From NCBI GenBank assembly GCA_023431185.1, contig JAEYXS010000060.1, positions 1 to 29,444 of the forward strand: DNA of 29,444 nt, read 5' to 3'. This stretch comes from Verrucomicrobiota bacterium. Lineage in GTDB: Bacteria; Verrucomicrobiota; Verrucomicrobiia; Limisphaerales; JAEYXS01. The position numbers and the translations under genes were made by a program. The notes below the pieces were generated by a model. That model made no database searches, was not told the origin of the DNA, and was given only the letters and a program-made list of their open reading frames with translations. This document shows, piece by piece, positions 22,580-29,444 of the stretch; the stretch's first letter is position 1, and every line of letters starts with the position of its first letter.

Positions 22580-22987
22580 TTACTCTGGGCGAGGATTCGC
22601 GCAGCGCCCGTCAATCTGCATTGCCAGCTCTTCGATTGATTGCGAAAGTTTCTCAAGATGTTCCCGGTGCCGCACCAAGATGACGGGCTTTTCATCTTCG
22701 ACACGTTCTGAAGTGTCCGCGCCGCTCGCCAAGAGCAGTTTGACAATCTCCGGACGATCGAATTCGTACGCGGTATGCAAAGGCGTGTAGCCGAGTTCAC
22801 CACGTTGATTAATGTTGATGCCGTTAGCGATCAGTGTCCTGGCGGCCTCGTAGTCTCCCCAGACGATGACGCAGTGCAGGGCGTTGTCCCCGAAAACATT
22901 GGTCGCGTTGATGTCGGTGAAATCGACGTAACCGTAGTCGGCTGTTGATTGCACGCGCTCCAAGATGGCTTCGACTTCGGGATTCAT
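22580..22987 (-). CDS. Ankyrin-repeat protein, 135 aa
   Basis: The 135-residue soluble protein contains two readable ankyrin repeats: TNVFGDNALHCVIVWGDYEAARTLIANG (about 30-57) and INQRGELGYTPLHTAYEFDRPEIVKLLLASGAD (about 59-91), plus a degenerate N-terminal unit. A charged C-terminal helix ends in CANPRPE. Such proteins mediate protein-protein contact. The ATG at 22987 begins MNPEVEAILERV, a natural N-terminal helix; the open frame further upstream is low-complexity Ser/Arg shadow sequence. There is no signal peptide. A short gap to the two-TM gene suggests a joint role, perhaps at the membrane. This is inference. Confidence 0.85.
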   Translation of the reverse strand: MNPEVEAILERVQSTADYGYVDFTDINATNVFGDNALHCVIVWGDYEAARTLIANGININQRGELGYTPLHTAYEFDRPEIVKLLLASGADTSERVEDEKPVILVRHREHLEKLSQSIEELAMQIDGRCANPRPE

Positions 22988-23015
22988 GGTGGTGAATGAA
23001 AGCTGAAACCGAAAC

Positions 23016-23414
23016 TCAAAACATCCTGAGCTGCCGGTCCGGCCCGTAACGTTCTTCGCGCAGTTCCTTGGTGCCGGTGGCGATCTTCTGGACGAACGCC
23101 TGGCGCTTCTCCTCCGAGTCCAGCTCGATGGTGAGCTGGTGGCCGGCGGTGGTGAGCTCGGTGAGGAAGGCGGCCAGGGCGTCGCGGTCCTTGTCCGTCT
23201 CATCGAGGACGAAGATGGTCGGCTGCTCCTGCGTGCGGAAATGCTCGCAGAGATGCGTGACGATCTGCTGGCGCTTGGGGAAGGGGAGATGCGCGGTGTT
23301 ATCGCAATACAGGCGGTGACCGAACTCGAGCGTGCGTTCCATCTCCAGCCGCACCTCCGCATCGGTGTAGATCAGTTCATCGCCGCGACCTTGGATACGA
23401 ATGGTATAGGCCAT
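23016..23414 (-). CDS. Hypothetical protein, 132 aa
   Basis: Not recognised. The 132-residue product is soluble and rich in acidic and basic residues, with alternating strand and helix. It begins MAYTIRIQGRGDELIYTDAEVRLEMER and ends GPDRQLRMF. A good ribosome binding site (AGGAG on the minus strand at 23422-23426, 7 bases before the ATG) supports the start. The terminator at 23492-23527 separates it from the large PVC-type gene, so it has its own promoter somewhere in 23415-23490. It probably heads the run of three small genes here. Confidence 0.72.
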   Translation of the reverse strand: MAYTIRIQGRGDELIYTDAEVRLEMERTLEFGHRLYCDNTAHLPFPKRQQIVTHLCEHFRTQEQPTIFVLDETDKDRDALAAFLTELTTAGHQLTIELDSEEKRQAFVQKIATGTKELREERYGPDRQLRMF

Positions 23415-23491
23415 TGTGTCTCTCCTGTGTCTGACGTTCTGTGCTCTACCTGATTAAAGGACCTGCCCGGCCTTTTGGCAAGCCGCAGGGT

Positions 23492-23527
23492 GAAAACAAA
23501 AAAGCGTCGGTCCGAAGACCGGCGCTT
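23492..23527 (-). terminator. Intrinsic terminator of the PVC-type cytochrome gene
   Basis: AAGCGTCGGTC (23502-23512) pairs with GACCGGCGCTT (23517-23527) around CGAA, an 11-bp stem with one G-T pair. On the minus strand it is followed by TTTTTTGTTTTC-like sequence. It lies 22 bases beyond the stop of the large gene. Confidence 0.9.
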
Positions 23528-23549
23528 GCTTGCACATTTTCACCTCGTC

Positions 23550-26500
23550 CTAGTTCGCCACGAATGACACATCCGTGGAGTTGAGCTGGATCACTTCCGG
23601 CAATTCGCTCTCGCTCACTTGCAGCACCAGTGTGTTCAGACCGGGTTGCAGCGTGAGGCGCAGTTCTTTACCGAGCTTGACCTGCTTGCCGTTCAGCCAG
23701 CCATCGGTGATCGGGCCGCCATTCAACGTGAACGTCGCCGCGCCGCCCTTGGCAGAAGAGAACTGGGTGGCGGCAAAGACGCCGCGCGTGTTGCGCTTCC
23801 ACGTCATCGCGCCGTCGATGTCTTCCTTCGGCAAGGCGCCGCTGACGCGGGCGAAGACCGGCACCCAGTCGGTCAACGTGAAGTCACCCCGCACCACCGG
23901 CTCCACGCCGATGTGCTGGTTCGGGCTGGTGACCGTGTAGATGCGCCAGAGGCGCGGCGAGCTGCCCTTGGAGGCGTCGTACTGGCCGGGCTTGCCGAGC
24001 ATGGAAAGGAACTTGATGAGGTCCAGCCGCTCTTCCGGCAGCAGCGAATCGATCAGGCCGCTTGGCATGAGGGAGGCACCATTGCGCCGTTGCGCGATGT
24101 TGTTCTTCGCCACGGAGACTTCCTGGTTCGCGGCGTTGCGCACGATGATCTCGCGATCCGTCTCGCGCACGAGGATGCCGCTGAATTCCTGCTCATCTTT
24201 CGTGGTGATGAGGATGGAGTGATAGCCTTCCTTGATCTTGCGGTTCGGATACAGCAGCGATTCCACGAGGTAATCCGCCGGGGCACTCGCACCGATGCTC
24301 GTCATATCGGGACCGACTTTGCCGCCCGCGCCGCCGATGGCATGGCAACTGATGCAGGCCAGCTCCGCGCGCCGATAGATGCGCTCACCGCGCGCCGCAT
24401 CACCCTTTTGCGATGCTTCAGACGCGATGGCTTGCAACTCTGCCGTGGTCAATTCCTTGTCGGAGAGCGTCAGCCCCGCCTTCTGCAAGAGCACCGGAAC
24501 GAGCGCCTGATTTTGTGCGCCTTCACGGGCCACGCGCAGACCGACGAGCGCGGCGGGCTTGGACAATTCCACATTCGCCAACGCCCCCGCGAGCTTGTCC
24601 GCCGCACCGCGAATGCCGAGCAGCGAACGCCAGAGCGCCTGCGCCTCGGCATCGTTCGTCGTGGCCTTGAGGGTTTCGATGATGGCCGGTTGCGCGTTGT
24701 TGAAGTTCAATCCGGCGAACACCACCACGGCCTGCCGGCGGATCTCCGCCGGTTGCGTGGCGGCGGTGAGGTTCTTCAACCCATTGATCACCGGGGCTTG
24801 CGCTCCCATGTCGCGCAAGGCGTCGAAGGCGGCATTACGCACTTCCACCGGTGCCTTGGCATCGCCTGCGGCTTGCAGCAACTGCGGCACGAAAGCGGCA
24901 ATCTTCCAGGTGCCCGCCAGCTTGATCGCGGCGGCGCGGACTTTGTTATCCGTCGCTTTCAACATCGGGCCGAACGCGGCGAGATCGCCGGTGGGGCGCA
25001 CATTGCGCAAGCGGGCGGCTTCACCGAGCGACTGGAACACGCGCAATGCGGCGGGCTCCACGAACTCACCCTTCAACAACTGATCAAACATACGGCGCAA
25101 TTCGGCGGGACCACCCGCCTGGCCGACGAGTTCGATCCACGGACCGCTGCCATTGTGCGGGAGCGGCTTGTTCGCGAAGAGGCCGGCGAGTACATCGGTG
25201 GCGAGCGCGGGTTCGACCGCCTTCAGACCGTATTCGAGCTGCGCTTCACGGCCTTCCACCTTCCAGTTGCCGGACTTCACTTCCGCGAGCCACGGCTTGG
25301 CGAGATCATTGATCGTGAGCCAGAGCGCGTATTCCAGGAAGTTATCCATCGGCTTCGTCAACACGCTGAGCGCGAGATCGGCGGAGCGGGCACCGGGGAA
25401 CTGGCTCAGGGCGCGCACGGCTTCGAGGCGCACGCGGGCGTGGTCATCGGCCACGAGCTTCTCGAGGAGAGCGAGGTTCTTCGCGTCATCGGCACCGGAT
25501 TGCTTCAGCTCGATCCACTCCACGAGCACGCGCGTGGCGGCGGCGCGGATGCGGCCGTCCTTCGCCGCGAGCACCTGCTCGAGCAAAGCGCGGTTGCTGA
25601 TATTGAACGTCTGATGCAGCCACAGCGCTTGCAGCAGGGCGTTCTCGTCCTTCTGCTTCCTTGTCCATGAGGCGAGGTCTTTCGCAACCTTGTCCGCACC
25701 GCGCTCGGTGAGCACGCGACGGGCCTGTTCCTGGTTGAAATTGTTTGGCGAGAGCGTTTGCGCAAAGAGTTCGGTGTTGCTCGCCTTCACGAGGTTCGGG
25801 AGCGTCAGCGGTTTGCTGCCCTTGTAGCTCACGCGCCAGATGCGGCCATGCGAACGGTCGCGGCGCGGATCGCGGAAGTCCACTTCACCGTGCTGGATGA
25901 TGGGGTTGGACCAGTCGGCGATGTAGATCGCGCCATCCGGGCCCATCTTCACATCGATGGGGCGGAAGGAATCGGCCGTCGTGCGCATCACGTCGGGCAT
26001 TTCCTTGGTCACGTAACCCGCGCCCTGATCGCTGATGCTGAAACGCACGATGCGGTGCGCGCGGAAATCGCACGTGATCAAGTTCCCCTGCCAATCGGCC
26101 GGGAAATGTTCGCTGTGGACCACTTCCAGACCGGCGAACTTCGGATAATTGCCCGGGCTCACGCTGCCCAAGATACGGCGGGCGCGGGCGTAAGTGACAT
26201 ACATCGCGTCCGGCACACCGTAGTTGATGCCGCCACCACCGGCACCGTCCGTGAGGAAGGACTGGCCGTAAGCATCGAACTGATGACCCCACGTATTGAT
26301 CCAGCCGCGGAAGAGCACATCCATGTGCAGGTTGCGCGTATCGAGCTGGAACACGCCACCGCTCTTCAGGCGGACCACGCCGTGCGGCGTCTCCACATCC
26401 GAGCGCGTGTAGATGGACTGGCTCATGTAGAGGCGGCCATCGTGACCCCAATGCAGCGTGTGCAGGTTATGATGCGTATCCTCCGTGCCGAAGCTGGAGA

Positions 26501-27878
26501 GCACGACGCGTTTCTCATCGGCCTTGCCGTCGCCGTTAGTATCTTTGAAATGCAGCAGCTCCGTGCTCTGCGCGACATACACGCCGCCATCACCCGGTTC
26601 GAGACCCGTAGGGATGAGCAGGCCATCGGCGAACACCGTGGACTTGTCCGCCTTGCCATCCTTGTTCGTGTCTTCCAGCACGATGACCTTGTCCGTCGCA
26701 GCCTGACCGGGTTCGATCTGCGGATAGACCTCCGAGCTGACGACCCAGAGGCGGCCTTGCGGATCGAAATTCATCTGGATGGGCTTGTGCATCTGGGGGT
26801 TCTCGGCCCAGAGCGTGACTTCGAGATTGTCGGCCACGGTGAAGTCCGGATGCGGTTGCGAGGTGAACTTCGCGGCGGCGGCACCTTCACGCGGCTTGGC
26901 CGCTTGCAAGTCAGCGGGTGGATGCGGAATCGTCAGCTTGCGCAGCGCGGCGATCTTCTTTTCTTCCGTCTCGATCAAGGGATCGAACTGCGGGATCTCC
27001 GTGGCGTTGCGGCCCTGCTCTTTTTTACGGAAACCGAAGATGTAAGCCATGTTCGCCGGGCGGGAGCGGTGGAAGAACCATTCGTTCTTGCGCAGGATGA
27101 CCTGGCGGAGCGGTTCAATGGCCTTGCTGGAAGTCCAGGCACCGTTGCTGCCGAAGAGCGACTTCTCGATCTCCTTGGCCGCAGCACGATAGCCGGCCTC
27201 CGTGAGGACGATGCCATTCTCCGTGAGCTTGGACGGCAAGATGAAGTAGTTATCCGACGTCGGTTTGAGGTCCAGCAACGATACGAAAGGCGCTTGCTTG
27301 GTCTTGGCGATCTCGGTGATGGCGGCGGAGTAGGCCTTCAACTGTTCATTGTGTTGCTTGGCATCCGGCCATGGCGCGGGCAATTGCTCATGCTTGATGG
27401 GGCCGAGGAACAGATAGCGTGCGCCGGGGGAAAGTTTCTGGATGGTGTCGAGCAGTTGATGATAGTCTGACTTGAACTTCCCCAGACCCGCTTCCGCGGC
27501 GAATGAGTTCGCCATGCCGTAGCCGAGGACGACCACGGTGGGCTTCGTCTCCTCGATCTGCTTCTGGAGCAAGCGCCAGCCTTCATCGGCGGGTTCCAAG
27601 CCCGCTTGCAGGAGGCTCAGGCCGAACCGGGAATCGCCCACGGGGGTATCGGCGGACCAGCCGAGATTGCGGAAGGTGACGTTGCGATCCGGGAAACGGG
27701 TGGTGAGCATCAGCTCGATCCAGCCATAGTGCTGTTCGCGCTCGATGAAGGTGTCGCCCAGGAAGACCACGCGGTCCCCGTCTTTGAGTTCAAAGGACTG
27801 CGCGCGGGCAGTGGTGGCGCCGATCAACAGGGCGGCTCCGAGAGCCAGCAGTGCGGCGAAGGTTTTAGTCAGTTTCAT
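23550..27878 (-). CDS. Giant secreted PVC-type protein: SGNH-like, propeller dehydrogenase, HEAT repeats, cytochrome c domain
   Basis: This 1442-residue protein starts with a signal peptide (MKLTKTFAALLALGAALLIG, cleavage after about ARA26). Residues 27-245 form an SGNH/GDSL-like fold, but block I reads GDTF (Thr43 for Ser) and the final block reads ENGIVLT (Asn221 and Val224 in place of Asp and His). Residues ~340-690 form a beta-propeller of the PVC membrane-bound-dehydrogenase type, with two calcium-type loops, DTNKDGKAD and DTNGDGKAD. Residues ~700-1150 are HEAT-like helical repeats. A cytochrome c motif CISCH (Cys1175, Cys1178, His1179) follows in the PVC heme-binding domain, and a beta-rich module ends the chain. 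Such proteins are thought to oxidise sugars or related polyols outside the cytoplasm and pass electrons to heme. The substrate is unknown. The ATG at 27878 is chosen for the signal peptide; the frame opens earlier at 28031. Confidence 0.95.
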   Translation of the reverse strand: MKLTKTFAALLALGAALLIGATTARAQSFELKDGDRVVFLGDTFIEREQHYGWIELMLTTRFPDRNVTFRNLGWSADTPVGDSRFGLSLLQAGLEPADEGWRLLQKQIEETKPTVVVLGYGMANSFAAEAGLGKFKSDYHQLLDTIQKLSPGARYLFLGPIKHEQLPAPWPDAKQHNEQLKAYSAAITEIAKTKQAPFVSLLDLKPTSDNYFILPSKLTENGIVLTEAGYRAAAKEIEKSLFGSNGAWTSSKAIEPLRQVILRKNEWFFHRSRPANMAYIFGFRKKEQGRNATEIPQFDPLIETEEKKIAALRKLTIPHPPADLQAAKPREGAAAAKFTSQPHPDFTVADNLEVTLWAENPQMHKPIQMNFDPQGRLWVVSSEVYPQIEPGQAATDKVIVLEDTNKDGKADKSTVFADGLLIPTGLEPGDGGVYVAQSTELLHFKDTNGDGKADEKRVVLSSFGTEDTHHNLHTLHWGHDGRLYMSQSIYTRSDVETPHGVVRLKSGGVFQLDTRNLHMDVLFRGWINTWGHQFDAYGQSFLTDGAGGGGINYGVPDAMYVTYARARRILGSVSPGNYPKFAGLEVVHSEHFPADWQGNLITCDFRAHRIVRFSISDQGAGYVTKEMPDVMRTTADSFRPIDVKMGPDGAIYIADWSNPIIQHGEVDFRDPRRDRSHGRIWRVSYKGSKPLTLPNLVKASNTELFAQTLSPNNFNQEQARRVLTERGADKVAKDLASWTRKQKDENALLQALWLHQTFNISNRALLEQVLAAKDGRIRAAATRVLVEWIELKQSGADDAKNLALLEKLVADDHARVRLEAVRALSQFPGARSADLALSVLTKPMDNFLEYALWLTINDLAKPWLAEVKSGNWKVEGREAQLEYGLKAVEPALATDVLAGLFANKPLPHNGSGPWIELVGQAGGPAELRRMFDQLLKGEFVEPAALRVFQSLGEAARLRNVRPTGDLAAFGPMLKATDNKVRAAAIKLAGTWKIAAFVPQLLQAAGDAKAPVEVRNAAFDALRDMGAQAPVINGLKNLTAATQPAEIRRQAVVVFAGLNFNNAQPAIIETLKATTNDAEAQALWRSLLGIRGAADKLAGALANVELSKPAALVGLRVAREGAQNQALVPVLLQKAGLTLSDKELTTAELQAIASEASQKGDAARGERIYRRAELACISCHAIGGAGGKVGPDMTSIGASAPADYLVESLLYPNRKIKEGYHSILITTKDEQEFSGILVRETDREIIVRNAANQEVSVAKNNIAQRRNGASLMPSGLIDSLLPEERLDLIKFLSMLGKPGQYDASKGSSPRLWRIYTVTSPNQHIGVEPVVRGDFTLTDWVPVFARVSGALPKEDIDGAMTWKRNTRGVFAATQFSSAKGGAATFTLNGGPITDGWLNGKQVKLGKELRLTLQPGLNTLVLQVSESELPEVIQLNSTDVSFVAN

Positions 27879-28195
27879 GCGATAGATAAATTGGGCCTCA
27901 ACGGTTTGCTGGCAGCAACCCGGCCAGAAAGGGTCATGAAGTAAGGACGACCCTGCCGGACAACCATTCAAACTTTGGGCGAAATGCGTCTGGGGATTAA
28001 GCCTGAGCGGAGGAAGACGGGCAAGGGGCAAAGCGGGGGATGACCGAGCCGGGTGAAGTTCTTTATGGCTGTTTTTGCGAAGCTGGCCTGATTTTGCCCA
28101 GGGATGTTGCTGCCGTCGAGACGTCGGCGCTCCAGCAGGCAGCGAGGGGCGCGTGCTTGCGTTTCCCCGCTGCGGGCGTCTAGGCTGCGGTGTCG
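27879..28195. other. Divergent intergenic region
   Basis: These 317 bases separate the PVC-type gene (minus) from the LptF/G-type gene (plus) and should hold both promoters, though none stands out. A palindrome-like element lies at 28112-28133. No small gene is supported. Confidence 0.45.
28112..28133. repeat. Possible third member of the palindromic element family
   Basis: GCCGTCG-AGA-CGTCGGC (one T-T mismatch in the stem) is followed by GCTCC, so that CGCTCC ends the element as GCGCTCC does in the 3311-3337 copy. The resemblance is limited and the family assignment is tentative. Confidence 0.4.
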
Positions 28196-29314
28196 ATGCG
28201 TTTGCTTGATCGCTATCTCCTGCGTGAGTTGTCCGTGCCGCTCAGTTATTGCCTGAGCGCGTTTCTGGTTTTTTGGATCGCCTTCGATCTCATCAGCAAC
28301 CTCTCTGATTATCGCGAGGCGGGGCTGGACGGTTCCGGGCTGCTGCTTTTCTACGCTTACCGCCTGCCGGACCTGCTGCTGATCATCGTGCCGGTGGGGC
28401 TGCTGCTGGGCATGCTCTACACGCTCACGAATCTGGCGCGGAACCATGAACTGGTGGCGATGCGGGCGGCGGGCATCAGTCTCTGGCGGGTCAGTGTCCC
28501 TTATTTTCTCGTGGGCTTCGCCTTCAGCCTCGGCTTGTTTTTCTTAAACGATGTCTGGCTGACGAATTGCAACGAAAAGGCGGAGGCCTTGCTCACGCGC
28601 AGCAAGAAGAGCCCTGAGAATCCCGACAGCCAGTGGCTGAAGAACTATAATTTCCGCAATTCTCGCGATGGCCGGGTCTGGAACTTCGGGATGTATCATC
28701 TGGAGACCGGCGAGTTCCGCGATGCGCAGGTGACGTGGAATCTGCCGGATGGCACGCGGCAGGTCATCATCGGCAAGAGCGGGGCATACGATGGCGGCAC
28801 GTGGGTGTTCACGAATGCGTTGCAGATCATCTTTGTGACGCCCAATACGGCGCCGGAGAATCTGCCGGTCACGAACCGGCTGGAGATGCCGCTCTTCGGG
28901 GAGACGCCGGTGATGATCCGGGCCAAGTACAAGGTGAGCAGCCTGAGTTCCATCAAGGCATCCAAGAAGATCGTGTTTTCACTGCAGGAGATCACGGAAT
29001 ATCTGGGGCTGGATTTGGATGTCAGTCCCAAGGACCGCGCCATGCTGCTGACGCAGCTTCATGGGCGGCTGGCAGCGCCCTGGACGTGTCTGGTGGTGAT
29101 CCTGATCGCGCTGCCGTTCGGGGCGGTCACGGGGCGGCGCAATGTGTTCGTGGGGGTGGCGAGCAGCATCGTGATCTTTTTTGCGTTCTATGTGATGCAG
29201 CGGTTCGGCCTGGCCCTGGGGACGAGCGGGCGCATCCCGGCGTGGCTGGCGGCGTGGTCGCCGAATGCGTTCTTCGCCATCTTGGGGCTGTGGCTGACGT
29301 GGAAGCAGAGGTAA
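28196..29314 (+). CDS. LptF/LptG-family lipopolysaccharide export permease
   Basis: The 372-residue protein has the YjgP/YjgQ layout: three N-terminal membrane helices (about 15-36, 58-80 and 100-118), a large periplasmic beta-jellyroll region (about 120-290), and three C-terminal helices (about 295-313, 317-342 and 352-368). The cytoplasmic coupling segment NHELVAMRAAGIS (83-95), which contacts the LptB ATPase, is well conserved. LptF and LptG move LPS from the inner membrane onto the periplasmic bridge. Only one of the pair is visible; the partner may lie beyond the right edge or elsewhere. The start is the ATG at 28196; a GTG at 28190 would add two residues. It implies an LPS-type outer membrane. 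Confidence 0.93.
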   Translation: MRLLDRYLLRELSVPLSYCLSAFLVFWIAFDLISNLSDYREAGLDGSGLLLFYAYRLPDLLLIIVPVGLLLGMLYTLTNLARNHELVAMRAAGISLWRVSVPYFLVGFAFSLGLFFLNDVWLTNCNEKAEALLTRSKKSPENPDSQWLKNYNFRNSRDGRVWNFGMYHLETGEFRDAQVTWNLPDGTRQVIIGKSGAYDGGTWVFTNALQIIFVTPNTAPENLPVTNRLEMPLFGETPVMIRAKYKVSSLSSIKASKKIVFSLQEITEYLGLDLDVSPKDRAMLLTQLHGRLAAPWTCLVVILIALPFGAVTGRRNVFVGVASSIVIFFAFYVMQRFGLALGTSGRIPAWLAAWSPNAFFAILGLWLTWKQR

Positions 29315-29444
29315 GGGGGAGATGGCCCGCCAAACATGCGAAAAAAGGGGAAAGGGAAGGGGGGATGGTCTCAGGCCTCAGGTCCAAAGGCTCAAGTCAG
29401 GGGAGGTTTTGGCGTGAAAATTTGAGTTAGTTAAAAATGGCGGG
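29315..29444. other. Right edge, no gene supported
   Basis: The stretch holds A/G-rich sequence and a short imperfect CTCAGG-type repetition (29370-29400). An ATG at 29438 runs into the window edge after two codons and cannot be judged. Confidence 0.3.

Noticed and set aside
23619..25670. 683-codon plus-strand frame (and 25758-27470) opposite the PVC-type gene
   Set aside because: Both are mirror frames of a well-supported gene, with low-complexity Arg/His/Gly composition and no recognisable domain.
1..29444. CRISPR arrays, insertion sequences, rRNA
   Set aside because: No regularly spaced repeats with unique spacers, no transposase-like frame and no rRNA signature were seen on either strand.
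29438..29444. ATG at the right edge as the start of another gene
   Set aside because: Only two codons are visible, which is not enough to support a call.

Overview
The window most likely comes from a Verrucomicrobiota chromosome, probably of the Pedosphaera/Limisphaerales type. The main evidence is a 1442-residue secreted protein with the SGNH-like, beta-propeller, HEAT-repeat and CxxCH architecture typical of the Planctomycetes-Verrucomicrobia group. Supporting signs are moderately high GC, a lysine/alanine-rich histone-H1-like peptide, few strong Shine-Dalgarno sites, and short palindromic elements between genes. The assignment is inferred from gene content; there is no rRNA in the window.

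Layout. 146-3145 (+): an Mrp/ApbC P-loop ATPase, a 72-residue unknown protein, then pyrR-pyrB behind what reads as a complete PyrR-type RNA attenuator (binding loop, antiterminator, terminator). 3141-3424 is packed with palindromic repeats. 3429-4890 (-): two-subunit class I fumarase. 4961-8641 (-): a membrane hybrid histidine kinase with six PAS domains. 8813-10788 (-): a GST-fold protein translationally coupled to a PIN-PhoH ATPase. 11112-11831 (-): a PolB-type 3'-5' exonuclease. 11870-12152 (-): a very small AAKK-repeat gene with its own candidate promoter and terminator. 12202-15823 (+): mutS, a YwqK/MORN-like protein, and a RelB/RelE-like toxin-antitoxin pair. 15849-19829: an FtsX-like permease and ABC ATPase (-), divergent from a TesA-like esterase (+), which is the ybbP-ybbA/tesA arrangement. 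19993-20660 (+): an HNH nuclease with a terminator. 20690-21209 (-): an orphan RelE-like protein and tRNA-Glu(CTC). 21350-22282 (+): a DMT transporter. 22343-23414 (-): three small genes (two-TM protein, ankyrin protein, unknown). 23492-27878 (-): the large PVC-type cytochrome-domain protein and its terminator. 28196-29314 (+): an LptF/LptG-family permease.

Most of the window is housekeeping: pyrimidine synthesis, the TCA cycle, mismatch repair, Fe-S assembly and envelope transport. No phage, CRISPR or antiphage island is visible. The most interesting signals are regulatory or very small: the PyrR attenuator outside its classic Firmicute setting, the 23-26 residue AAKK gene, the SGNH domain of the giant PVC protein that lacks its catalytic residues, a 10-bp tandem duplication that creates the HNH start codon, and a family of palindromic elements with compensatory central changes.
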